This document shows positions 1 through 6,718 of a DNA stretch of 10,263 nucleotides, piece by piece (the first letter of the stretch is position 1; every line of letters begins with the position of its first letter). Source of the stretch: an uncultured Gardnerella sp. (GTDB lineage Bacteria > Actinomycetota > Actinomycetes > Actinomycetales > Bifidobacteriaceae). The notes below the pieces were generated by a model. That model saw nothing but the letters and a program-made list of their open reading frames with translations. It was not told the DNA's origin and did not search any database. Where the stretch lies: positions 1 through 10,263 of the forward strand of contig CAMYPN010000034.1 of NCBI GenBank assembly GCA_947292085.1. Reading direction: 5' to 3'. The position numbers and the translations under genes are program-made.

Positions 1-72
1 CTGAGTTTTTAACGGTGTTTTGCTATTTACCGTTATTTTCTCAGTTTGTTGACTGAGTTTTTAACGGTGTTT
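1..72. repeat. Direct repeat with complementary arm between copies
   Basis: A 20-base sequence beginning ctgagttttt occurs at 1-20 and again, identical, at 53-72. Between the copies, 29-44 is complementary to the first 16 bases of each: ctcag pairs with ctgag and accgtta pairs with taacggt, separated by an unpaired tttt/tttt internal loop. The middle arm can therefore fold back on the left copy (12-base loop) or forward on the right copy (8-base loop), but not both. The left fold ends in accgtta followed by tttt, which resembles a terminator, probably for a gene to the left of the window. It could also be the leader of the downstream lipid synthase gene or the end of a longer repeat array cut by the window edge. 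The repeat and pairing are seen directly; any role is inference. Confidence 0.7.
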
Positions 73-160
73 GTATCTTCTTACAGTCGCTTGGTTAGTA
101 TGGGATTGTTTATTAAACACAAGCCTTATTTGTTTAGTTACGCTAGGAAGGTTGAATTCA

Positions 161-817
161 ATGCTGGAATCATTACGCAGTGGATTTAAACGTGCTATTT
201 CTCCAATTGCAAAATTCCTAGTGCGACTAGGCGTAACTGCTAATTCAATAACAATTGTTGGCACGGTAGCAGTAGTTATTATTGCTTTTGCTACTGCTTT
301 TAGTAAACAGTTTGTTATTGGTACTATATTTTTAACTATTTTTGTGCTTGCAGACAGTTTAGATGGTTCTGTTGCTGCTTTAACAACAGGCGGTACTAAA
401 TTTGGTGCATTTCTTGACTCAACTCTTGATCGTATTGCGGACTGGTCTTTATTTATATCAGTGTGCATATGCTTGTATAAAGCTCACGAAAAAGAAATGT
501 GCACTTGGATTCCAACTTTTAATGGAAACATAATAAAATACGTAGGATTGTTAAGTTGTTTGATTGCTCTTATGGGAGCTTTCGTAACTTCATACACTCG
601 CGCTAGAGGGCAGTCAATAAATGTCGATCCTAAAAAAGGTTTAATCACTCGCGCAGATCGCGTAGCTGTGATCCTTGTATCTATGGGACTTGTTGGTCTT
701 ACAAATCAACTTTTTTGGTTAAGTCTTTCTATGATTTTGCTTGCTATTGGCGGTATTATTACCGTTTTCCAGAGAATTTTTGAAGTCAAAAAAAGCCTTA
801 ATCGTATAAGTGAGTAA
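161..817 (+). CDS. pgsA: CDP-alcohol phosphatidyltransferase (PgsA / phosphatidylinositol phosphate synthase type)
   Basis: Integral membrane enzyme that transfers a phosphatidyl group from CDP-diacylglycerol to an alcohol phosphate. I chose ATG 161 (218 aa) over an upstream in-frame ATG at 71 because AGGAAGG at 145-151 sits 9 bases before it and the family's N-terminal part starts there. The family signature is readable: D65, D68-G69, A72, G82, D86 and D90 with canonical spacing. The arginine normally following A72 is A73 here. About five or six hydrophobic helices are visible, including 30-47, 51-66, 127-144 and 184-204. A late R-A-D-R segment (164-167) resembles the R-x-x-R region of actinobacterial inositol phosphate synthases, and such a gene also lies some way upstream of yebC and ruvCAB in mycobacteria. 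That favours inositol phosphate over glycerol phosphate as acceptor, but the substrate is not certain. Family call is firm, subfamily moderate. Confidence 0.9.
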   Translation: MLESLRSGFKRAISPIAKFLVRLGVTANSITIVGTVAVVIIAFATAFSKQFVIGTIFLTIFVLADSLDGSVAALTTGGTKFGAFLDSTLDRIADWSLFISVCICLYKAHEKEMCTWIPTFNGNIIKYVGLLSCLIALMGAFVTSYTRARGQSINVDPKKGLITRADRVAVILVSMGLVGLTNQLFWLSLSMILLAIGGIITVFQRIFEVKKSLNRISE

Positions 818-878
818 ATTTGTCTTGAAAGCGCAATAAAATCGTTTCGTTTGATTAACTGTACGTTTTAGGAGTATC

Positions 879-1637
879 ATGTCAGGTCATTCCAAGTGGG
901 CGACTACAAAGCACAAGAAGGCCGCTATAGACGCAAAGCGCGGCAAGCTTTTTGCCAAGCTTATTAAGAACATTGAAATTGCTGCTCGTTTGGGCGGTGG
1001 TGATCCTGATGGTAATCCTACATTGTACGATGCCATCGTAAAAGCTAAGAAAGCTTCTATGCCTGCCGATAACATCAAGCGCGCTGTAAAGCGTGGCTCT
1101 GGTGAAGAAGCTGGCGGCGCTAACTATGAGGAGATTGTCTACGAAGGTTACGCTCCTGCAGGTGTTGGCTTGATTATCGAGTGCCTTACAGATAACCGTA
1201 ATCGTGCTGCTGCTGATGTACGTTCAACTCTTACTAAGGGTAATGGCTCTTTGGCTACAAGTGGTTCTGTGAGCTTTAACTTCGAACGTAAGGGCTTGAT
1301 TGAAGTTCCATCTGAAGGCGTTGATTACGATAAGCTTTTTGATGTTGCAGCTGAAGCTGGTGCTGAAGATGTTGTTGATGACGGAGACGTTTACTCCGTT
1401 TACACTAATTCTAGCGATTTGGTTACAGTTCGTAAGGCATTGCAGGAAGCTGGTTTCGACTACGATTCTGCTGACGTTATTATGCATCCAAATAACGAAG
1501 TTGAGTTGAGTTTTGAAGATGCTCAGAAGGTTTCTCGTTTGATTGATAATCTCGACGACCTTGATGATGTTCAGAATATTTACAGCAACTGGACTGCATC
1601 CGATGAAGTTATGGCTCAGCTTGAGGAAGATGAATAA
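879..1637 (+). CDS. yebC: YebC/PmpR family protein (TACO1 family)
   Basis: A 252-residue protein of usual family length. The N-terminus ([20 protein letters not shown]) is the hallmark of the YebC family. A second conserved stretch at about 56-75 ([19 protein letters not shown]) and an acidic C-terminal domain complete the three-domain fold. The family was long annotated as a DNA-binding transcriptional regulator; more recent work on YebC and mitochondrial TACO1 points to a role on the ribosome at proline-rich stretches. The start is set by AGGAG at 870-874, 4 bases before the ATG. Lysine is written mostly AAG and the gene looks less AT-rich at third positions than its neighbours, which suggests high expression. 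It ends 6 bases before ruvC, so the two are probably co-transcribed and coupled, as in many bacteria where yebC precedes ruvC. Confidence 0.97.
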   Translation: MSGHSKWATTKHKKAAIDAKRGKLFAKLIKNIEIAARLGGGDPDGNPTLYDAIVKAKKASMPADNIKRAVKRGSGEEAGGANYEEIVYEGYAPAGVGLIIECLTDNRNRAAADVRSTLTKGNGSLATSGSVSFNFERKGLIEVPSEGVDYDKLFDVAAEAGAEDVVDDGDVYSVYTNSSDLVTVRKALQEAGFDYDSADVIMHPNNEVELSFEDAQKVSRLIDNLDDLDDVQNIYSNWTASDEVMAQLEEDE

Positions 1638-1643
1638 TCTCCT

Positions 1644-2225
1644 ATGATGATTTTGGGCGTTGACCCCGGGCTTACGCGTTGCGGGGTCGGCGTGATTGAA
1701 GCCGGCGTTTCACGTCGGCTTTCTTTTATTCACGTCGATGTATTACGTAGTGATCCTGACGTTTCGCAGGATTTGCGTCTTCTTTCTATATATAACGGTT
1801 TAGTCAAAAAAATTGAGCGGTTTTCTCCGGATGTTGTTTCTGTAGAGCGAGTTTTTGCGCAAGAAAATCGAAATACTGTTCTAGGTACTGCTCAAGTTGC
1901 AGGACTTGCTATGCTTGCTGCAGCTCAGCATAGCATTCCTGTTGCTTTGCATACTCCTACTGAAGTTAAACTTGCTGTTGCTGGGAACGGAAAAGCGGAT
2001 AAAATGCAAGTGGAACGCATGGTTGCGCGTTTGCTTGGTCTTAATGTTTTGCCTACTCCTGCAGATGCTGCAGATGCTTTAGCTCAAGCAATTTGTCATG
2101 CTCTTCGACCAGAAGGTGCTTTGCAAGGTGGTGAGCGCGAGCAGCATTTAACCTCAGCTCAAAAGCAGTGGGCTTTAGCTCAACGCGCGGCTCGCACAAA
2201 TAAATCTGTCTCTCGAGGAATGTAG
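1644..2225 (+). CDS. ruvC: Crossover junction endodeoxyribonuclease RuvC
   Basis: Holliday-junction resolvase that nicks two opposing strands of the four-way junction delivered by RuvAB. It is 193 aa, the normal length. The four acidic metal ligands are in place: D7 in ILGVDPGL, E68 in VVSVERVF, and D141 and D144 in PADAADALA. The start is one of two adjacent ATGs (1644 or 1647), with no strong ribosome-binding site except GAGGAAGA at 1623-1630 inside the end of yebC. Translation therefore probably depends on ribosomes arriving from yebC. The first 75 bases are strikingly G+C-rich compared with the rest and hold two hairpins, listed separately. The 115-base gap to ruvA is unusual for a tight ruvCAB operon and carries a LexA-type palindrome. 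Confidence 0.97.
   Translation: MMILGVDPGLTRCGVGVIEAGVSRRLSFIHVDVLRSDPDVSQDLRLLSIYNGLVKKIERFSPDVVSVERVFAQENRNTVLGTAQVAGLAMLAAAQHSIPVALHTPTEVKLAVAGNGKADKMQVERMVARLLGLNVLPTPADAADALAQAICHALRPEGALQGGEREQHLTSAQKQWALAQRAARTNKSVSRGM
1662..1728 (+). other. Two tandem G+C-rich hairpins inside the start of ruvC
   Basis: The first stem pairs gaccccg (1662-1668) with cggggtc (1682-1688), perfect over 7 bases with a 13-base loop. The second pairs gccggc (1701-1706) with gtcggc (1714-1719), six pairs with one G-U and a 7-base loop, followed by tttctttta from 1720. The second has the form of an intrinsic terminator although it lies in coding sequence. It could be an accident of encoding the conserved DPGLTRCG active-site region plus a Gly-Ala-rich stretch. 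Whether it acts as an attenuator or slows ribosomes is inference. Confidence 0.35.
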
Positions 2226-2232
2226 GATACTT

Positions 2233-2250
2233 ATAGAACATCTGTTCTAT
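2233..2250. promoter_or_regulatory. Putative LexA (SOS) operator upstream of ruvA
   Basis: ATAGAACATCTGTTCTAT is a perfect inverted repeat of 7 bases around a 4-base centre. Its core GAAC-N4-GTTC is the Gram-positive/actinobacterial LexA box core; the outer pair is A/T here instead of the usual C/G of CGAAC-N4-GTTCG. It lies 7 bases after the ruvC stop and about 90 bases before the ruvA start. That position suits DNA-damage control of ruvAB separately from yebC-ruvC. I could not pick a confident -35/-10 pair beside it. The palindrome is seen; the LexA assignment rests on the known consensus. Confidence 0.75.
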
Positions 2251-2340
2251 TTATGTTTGTTTTGTAGCGCATAAATAGATTAGTTTTCGAGTGTATTGTT
2301 GGTTTATTTGCAAGTTGAGTTAGGAAGAAGGTGAGTGCTT

Positions 2341-2961
2341 GTGATAGGTATGCTGGTTGGGAAAGTAGTGTCTGTTGACGCTCACGCTGCGCTTATTGCT
2401 GTTTCAGGTATAGGATACGAAACTTATATGCCTTCAACTGATCTTTCTTCTTTAAGAGATGGACAGGAAGTTACGGTTTATACTTCTTTGCAGGTCTCTC
2501 AAGATTCTTTAACTTTGTATGGATTTACTAGTCAATCTGCAAAGAAAATGTTTTTGCAAGTTCAAAAAGTAAGTGGAATAGGTCCGAAAGTTGCGCTTTC
2601 TTTGCTTTCTACACTTAATGTTGATCGTCTTTTGAAGGCTATTGAAGAGGGTAATATTAGCGAGCTTTCTTCTGCTCCTGGCTTGGGTAAAAAAGGCGCG
2701 CAAAAAATTATTTTAGAGCTTAAAGGCTCTATTGATATTGATTCAATGCATGATTCTGATTCAACTTCTCGCCGTAATGCTGTAGATTCTTCTATGCAAT
2801 CTATTGTTGATGGTCTTATGTCTCTTGGTTGGAAGCAAAGTGATGCGCAATATGCAGTGAACTCGGTGTGTGAACGTTATGATATTGCATTGCCGATATC
2901 AGAATCTGATGTTCCTAAAGTGTTGAGGATGGCTTTAACTGCTCTTGATAGAGGAAAATAG
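2341..2961 (+). CDS. ruvA: Holliday junction branch migration protein RuvA
   Basis: RuvA tetramers clamp the Holliday junction and load RuvB hexamers on two arms. I chose GTG 2341 (206 aa) because it gives MIGMLVGKV, the usual RuvA N-terminus, with AAGG at 2328-2331 nine bases upstream. GTG 2335 and ATG 2350 are in-frame alternatives. Domain I is an OB-fold (about 1-62, with the conserved GIGYE at 24-28). Domain II has two helix-hairpin-helix motifs, VSGIGPKVA at 77-85 and APGLGKKGA at 112-120. An acidic, serine-rich linker (about 130-148) leads to domain III (150-203), which contacts RuvB. The leader of about 90 bases and the palindrome upstream suggest that ruvA begins its own transcription unit with ruvB, while still receiving readthrough from ruvC. 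Confidence 0.96.
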   Translation: MIGMLVGKVVSVDAHAALIAVSGIGYETYMPSTDLSSLRDGQEVTVYTSLQVSQDSLTLYGFTSQSAKKMFLQVQKVSGIGPKVALSLLSTLNVDRLLKAIEEGNISELSSAPGLGKKGAQKIILELKGSIDIDSMHDSDSTSRRNAVDSSMQSIVDGLMSLGWKQSDAQYAVNSVCERYDIALPISESDVPKVLRMALTALDRGK

Positions 2962-2990
2962 TGTGATGAATTATGATTTATGGGGATGAT

Positions 2991-4070
2991 ATGGATAATT
3001 TATCAGTTGACAGTATGAGTACTTTTCCTGCAGTAAATACTGGTGCTGCGGAAGACTCGTTGCGCATGGTTTCTTCTTCTCCTTTAGCTAATGAGCAGTT
3101 AAGTGACGAAGAATTACGCCCTCATGCTTTGGACGGATTTATAGGACAGCCTCTTCTTAAAGCTCAACTTCAGCTTTTTCTTGATGCTGCTAAAAAGCGT
3201 GACGTTCCTCCTGACCACATGCTTCTCGCTGGCCCTCCAGGACTTGGTAAGACAACGCTTGCAATGATTGTTGCTAATGAGCTTGGTGTTTCTATTAGGA
3301 TTACTTCTGGACCTGCTATTCAGCATGCTGGAGATTTAGCTTCTATATTAAGTGCGCTTGATACTGGTGAAGTTCTTTTTATTGATGAGATTCATCGTTT
3401 GCCTAGAGCTGCAGAAGAGTTGCTTTATATTGCTATGGAAGATTTTCGAGTTGATGTTATGGTTGGTAAAGGCCCTGGTGCTTCATCTATACCATTAACT
3501 CTTCCTCGTTTTACTGTTATTGGAGCTACTACTCGTGAGGGCATGCTTCCTTCTCCGTTGCGTGCTCGTTTTGGTTTTACAGCTCATCTTGATTTTTATC
3601 CTCACGAAGAGTTAGAAAAGCTCGTTGAGCGTTCTGCTAAAGTTCTTGGAGTCAATCTTGCTGATCAAGCTGCTAAAGAATTATCCTTACGCTCAAGAGG
3701 AACACCACGTATTGCAAACCGTTTGCTAAGACGAGTGCGAGATTGGGCTATTGTTCACGAACTGTCTTTAGTTTCTCGTGAAGATGTTGTTAATGCTTTA
3801 GCGTTATACCAGATTGATACTTTAGGTCTTGATAGGCTTGATATTGCTGTTCTTCAAGCAATAGTTAAACAATTTAATGGCGGCCCTGTAGGACTTAGTA
3901 ATTTAGCTGCCATGGTTGGAGAGGAAGCTGAAACTGTTGAAACAGTATGCGAGCCGTATTTGGTTCGTGAAGGTTTCTTAATAAGAACTCCTAAAGGTCG
4001 TGTGGCAACTAATAAAGCATGGAAACATTTAGGAATAAACCCTCCTGACAATGTCAGCGAGATAGCATAA
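2991..4070 (+). CDS. ruvB: Holliday junction branch migration DNA helicase RuvB
   Basis: AAA+ motor that pumps DNA through the RuvA-bound junction. From ATG 2991 (GGGGA at 2982-2986, 4 bases upstream) it is 359 aa, with about 35 poorly conserved N-terminal residues before the conserved [15 protein letters not shown] 2973 is an in-frame alternative adding six residues. Motifs from M1: Walker A GPPGLGKT (81-88), Walker B DEIH (132-135), sensor 1 GATT (178-181), arginine finger in LRARFG (R193), and sensor 2 [15 protein letters not shown]. The C-terminal winged-helix domain ends in the usual PKGRVAT region plus a short tail. It starts about 30 bases after ruvA and is presumably co-transcribed with it. 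A 59-base gap separates it from yajC. Confidence 0.97.
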   Translation: MDNLSVDSMSTFPAVNTGAAEDSLRMVSSSPLANEQLSDEELRPHALDGFIGQPLLKAQLQLFLDAAKKRDVPPDHMLLAGPPGLGKTTLAMIVANELGVSIRITSGPAIQHAGDLASILSALDTGEVLFIDEIHRLPRAAEELLYIAMEDFRVDVMVGKGPGASSIPLTLPRFTVIGATTREGMLPSPLRARFGFTAHLDFYPHEELEKLVERSAKVLGVNLADQAAKELSLRSRGTPRIANRLLRRVRDWAIVHELSLVSREDVVNALALYQIDTLGLDRLDIAVLQAIVKQFNGGPVGLSNLAAMVGEEAETVETVCEPYLVREGFLIRTPKGRVATNKAWKHLGINPPDNVSEIA

Positions 4071-4071
4071 A

Positions 4072-4119
4072 ATGATGATTTTGGGCAGCATTTCGACTGT
4101 CCTGTGGTTGGATATTTAA
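4072..4119 (+). CDS. Possible 15-codon leader ORF before yajC
   Basis: An ATG-ATG start immediately after the ruvB stop opens a 15-codon reading frame (MMILGSISTVLWLDI) whose TAA stop at 4117-4119 overlaps the yajC ribosome-binding site AAGGAG at 4118-4123. That geometry could couple translation of yajC to passage of a ribosome through the small frame. Against it, there is no good ribosome-binding site of its own and the frame is short enough to occur by chance. Its first 15 bases are identical to the first 15 bases of ruvC. Treat as a candidate only. Confidence 0.2.
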   Translation: MMILGSISTVLWLDI

Positions 4120-4129
4120 GGAGTGTATC

Positions 4130-4534
4130 GTGCCCCAAGTTCTTAGCCAATATGGTATGCTAATCATCCTAATCGTATTCATGGTCGCTATGATGTGGTT
4201 CCAGTCTCGTAACGCTAAAAAGCGCCAAAATGAGATGCGTTCATTCCATGATTCATTGGAAGCAGGAACGGAAGTAATCACAATTGGTGGCATTATTGGC
4301 AAAGTTGTTAGCGTAGACGCAAAATACGAAGAAATTGTTATTGATTCAGAAGGATCACTTCTTCGTGTTTCATTCCGCGCAGTAAACAGAACTTATATTC
4401 GTCCAGCGTTTATCAGTGATGAAGAAGCTGAAGCCGCTGAAAAAGCTTCTGAAAGCAAATCTGATACGGATGCTAAAGAAGTTGAAGATTCTTCGAAAAC
4501 AGTAGAATCTAGTGCTAGTACAGAAAATAAATAA
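4130..4534 (+). CDS. yajC: Preprotein translocase subunit YajC
   Basis: Small single-pass inner-membrane accessory protein of the Sec translocon, normally a partner of SecD and SecF. The GTG start at 4130 is fixed by AAGGAG at 4118-4123 with a 6-base spacer, giving 134 aa. Residues 9-24 (GMLIILIVFMVAMMWF) form the transmembrane helix, followed by a basic cytoplasmic stretch RNAKKRQ. The conserved YajC domain runs to about 92, with GGIIGKV at 53-59. The last 40 residues are low-complexity and rich in E, S, A and K, as in many actinobacterial YajC proteins. In mycobacteria secD and secF lie between yajC and apt; here apt follows directly. Confidence 0.93.
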   Translation: MPQVLSQYGMLIILIVFMVAMMWFQSRNAKKRQNEMRSFHDSLEAGTEVITIGGIIGKVVSVDAKYEEIVIDSEGSLLRVSFRAVNRTYIRPAFISDEEAEAAEKASESKSDTDAKEVEDSSKTVESSASTENK

Positions 4535-4545
4535 ATAGTAGTGAT

Positions 4546-4597
4546 AGCAGTCAAGGAGTAGCGCAAAAAATGTTACGACTTGACTGCTCTCTTTTCT
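4546..4597 (+). terminator. Hairpin terminator after yajC
   Basis: A perfect 10-base stem, agcagtcaag (4546-4555) with cttgactgct (4579-4588), encloses a 23-base loop in which gtagc and gttac can pair further with one G-U. The tail ctcttttct is moderately T-rich. It sits 12 bases after the yajC stop and probably ends the ruvAB-yajC transcript, at least in part. Confidence 0.65.
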
Positions 4598-4607
4598 AGT
4601 AAAATAT
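4580..4607 (+). promoter_or_regulatory. Possible apt promoter overlapping the terminator
   Basis: TTGACT at 4580-4585 matches the -35 consensus in five of six bases but lies in the descending arm of the terminator stem. The AT-rich stretch taaaatatgta (4600-4610) offers -10-like sequences. TAAAAT at 4600-4605 is the best match but only 14 bases away; a box at 4603-4608 is better spaced but poorer. A promoter here is needed if the hairpin terminates fully. Weak evidence. Confidence 0.3.
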
Positions 4608-4640
4608 GTAATCCTTTTGGAGAAAAGAATACTTGGTACT

Positions 4641-5222
4641 ATGAAAACAAAAGATATTACTATAAAGCCTTTGCAAAACGTAAATTTAGAGGATAGAGAA
4701 TATCTCGTTTCGCTTATTCGTACAATTCCAGGTTTTCCTAACCCAGAGATTACTTTTAGAGATTTTATACCTGTTTTTGCAGATGCTCGCGGTTTTAGTA
4801 TTTTAATCGAAGCTTTAGTAGATGCGTTGCCAGTACAAGCTGACGATATAGATATTATTGCTGGTCTTGAAGCAAGAGGTTTCTTATTTGGACCAGTTTT
4901 AGCATCTAGATTAAAAAAGGGTTTTGTTGCTATTCGTAAAGCTGGTAAATTACCTCCAGAAGTTGTTAGTGAATCGTACGATCTGGAATATGGTAAAGCC
5001 AGTGTTGAGATTGAAAAAGGTATTATTAAACCTGGTCAGCGAGTACTTATTGTAGATGATCTTATAGCTACAGGTGGTACTGCTAAGGCTGCAGCAAAAC
5101 TTATTGAAAGATCTAAAGCAAAAGTCGCAGGCTTTGAATTTGTTATGGAACTTACTGGCATAAATGGTATGAGCGATTTAAGTGAGTATCATTGCAGTAG
5201 TTTAACAACAATGCCAGCATAA
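4641..5222 (+). CDS. apt: Adenine phosphoribosyltransferase
   Basis: Purine salvage enzyme converting adenine and PRPP to AMP and pyrophosphate in the cytoplasm. From ATG 4641 it is 193 aa, slightly longer than the usual 170-180. The PRPP-binding loop VLIVDDLIATGGTA is at 135-148. Other type I Apt signatures are visible: IPGFPNPEITFRDF (29-42), GLEARGFLFG (75-84), RKAGKLP (99-105) and SYDLEYG (112-118). The start is uncertain because no good ribosome-binding site lies next to ATG 4641. The nearest purine run, GGAGAAAAG at 4619-4627, is 13 bases away, and an upstream in-frame TTG at 4617 has none. It is followed by a 128-base AT-rich gap to the next start. In mycobacteria relA follows apt, and in bifidobacteria, as I recall, sucC-sucD; neither is here. 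Confidence 0.95.
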   Translation: MKTKDITIKPLQNVNLEDREYLVSLIRTIPGFPNPEITFRDFIPVFADARGFSILIEALVDALPVQADDIDIIAGLEARGFLFGPVLASRLKKGFVAIRKAGKLPPEVVSESYDLEYGKASVEIEKGIIKPGQRVLIVDDLIATGGTAKAAAKLIERSKAKVAGFEFVMELTGINGMSDLSEYHCSSLTTMPA

Positions 5223-5350
5223 CTATTAATGCCATATTACGTTTCTACCGTATGATATTAAATAATCGCATATGCTAGTTCTAAAAATTTAAAATAAAAA
5301 TTTTAGTATTATTAATTATTGACGTAAGTAATATGAAAGAGGGGGTTGGT

Positions 5351-6718
5351 ATGGATAAGTTAAAGTCGTTTTCGCTTAATATTGTCCGCGGTATTGCAGC
5401 TCCTCTTGTAGCATTATTCATATTTGCTTTATCAGTTGGTCTTTTTCTTTCTCTTACTCTTCTTGTGGTGTCTATTGAAGAGGGAACTGGAAATCTTTCC
5501 GATTCTTCAATGTCTATGACATGGGCTGTTCTAATATTCTCGCAAGGTGTTGGTCTGTCTATCGGAAATTGCGTATTAACTATAATTCCTTTAGGTTTAA
5601 CGCTTCTATTACTGCTTCTTCTAATATCACTTATTCGTAGATTCCAAGATAGTGTACTATCATACTCAACTGGCTTCGTATGTTGGATACTAGCGAATGC
5701 TATTCTTTCTCAACATACGAACGCTATTTTTACTGACTCTTTCTCCATAATTGTTACTAAAAGCGCTATATTTTATGTTGTCGCGCTAATATTTGCAGTA
5801 TATCCAAAGAGTTCTTTGTCTAATATTTTGCATGAACGTATTAAGCATTATCTTCCTGAGTGGATATTGCATAGTATGCGTGTAGTTCGAATTTTAACAG
5901 TGGTGTTGCTTTCGCTTTATGCTTGTGTTGCTGTTATTACTGTTATTGTATGGTCCTTCTTTGGTTCTGGAACTGTAGAAGTTTATTACAATAAAATTGG
6001 TATGCAAACTGGTTCTAGAATATTAACTACTTTAGCTTGCCTGGTATGGCTTCCGAACATTGCTATGTGGGCGTTTTCGTGGATTTGTGGAGCAGGATTC
6101 CATATTGGAACTGTTGCCAAATTTACGATGGTAAGTGTTTCCAAAAAAGTTTTACCTCCTATACCAGTATTCGGTGTGTTTCCTGAACCAATTAAAGATA
6201 ATTTGTACAGGATTATTAGCATCAATATTGTTCCTTCAGTGTGTGTCATATTGATGATTATTGTTCTAGTTCATAAACGTTTCTGCAACCTAAGGATTAA
6301 AGGTAGTGATGAGCGTTTAGACATAAAAGAGATGTCTATTGATTTTTCTCGTGCAGCTCTTACGCTGGTAGGTATTTCAGCTGTTCTTACTGTTATTATG
6401 AGCATATTTTTCTCCATAGTTAATGGAGCTCTTGGAACTTTAAGACTTTCATCAATAGGTGTCGATGCTATTGATAGCACTAGAGCAGTAGGACATTTAA
6501 CATTATTTGCTTGTGCTATTGCATGGATTGCTGTGCTTGTATCTTGCCTTGCAGTATGGTTTATTAGACACTTGTATTTCGTTCTTATAACGAGACGTAA
6601 GTCTTATAAAAATAATCCAAATGTAGAATCTAATAAAACAATTACAGAAAAGAAACCACCTTTATCTGCGAATCAATCTTCTCCTAGAACGGTGACCTCG
6701 CAGATAGTAACAAAATAA
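5351..6718 (+). CDS. Polytopic membrane protein, DUF6350 / PerM-like
   Basis: A 455-residue integral membrane protein from ATG 5351, which has AGAGGGGG at 5338-5345 five bases upstream; ATG 5333 is an in-frame but poorer start. About ten hydrophobic helices are visible, roughly at 15-40, 57-72, 75-96, 105-120, 132-151, 180-204, 224-247, 289-307, 335-360 and 382-405. The segment at 233-255, LPNIAMWAFS followed by ICGAGFHIG, then a Pro-rich VLPPIPVFG (267-275), is the recognisable DUF6350 pattern. It sits directly before purH, as does mycobacterial perM with purN-purH. PerM is reported to support cell division and persistence, apparently through FtsB; transfer of that role here is inference. 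The last 45 residues are hydrophilic and lysine/serine-rich, probably cytoplasmic. In related genomes sucC-sucD precede this gene; here apt does. It ends 24 bases before purH and is probably co-transcribed. Confidence 0.8.
   Translation: MDKLKSFSLNIVRGIAAPLVALFIFALSVGLFLSLTLLVVSIEEGTGNLSDSSMSMTWAVLIFSQGVGLSIGNCVLTIIPLGLTLLLLLLLISLIRRFQDSVLSYSTGFVCWILANAILSQHTNAIFTDSFSIIVTKSAIFYVVALIFAVYPKSSLSNILHERIKHYLPEWILHSMRVVRILTVVLLSLYACVAVITVIVWSFFGSGTVEVYYNKIGMQTGSRILTTLACLVWLPNIAMWAFSWICGAGFHIGTVAKFTMVSVSKKVLPPIPVFGVFPEPIKDNLYRIISINIVPSVCVILMIIVLVHKRFCNLRIKGSDERLDIKEMSIDFSRAALTLVGISAVLTVIMSIFFSIVNGALGTLRLSSIGVDAIDSTRAVGHLTLFACAIAWIAVLVSCLAVWFIRHLYFVLITRRKSYKNNPNVESNKTITEKKPPLSANQSSPRTVTSQIVTK

Noticed and set aside
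61..468. A 135-codon minus-strand frame over the start of the lipid synthase gene
   Set aside because: Antisense to clear CDP-alcohol phosphatidyltransferase sequence and covering its catalytic motif; no ribosome-binding site or family features.
4535..4640. Purine or other riboswitch ahead of apt
   Set aside because: The fold is a plain terminator hairpin; none of the conserved purine-aptamer loop sequences are visible. The 24-base gap before purH is also too short for one.
5281..5306. AT-only imperfect hairpin ctaaaa...ttttag after apt
   Set aside because: The stem has no G-C pairs except at its tip and needs a bulge; too weak to call a terminator.
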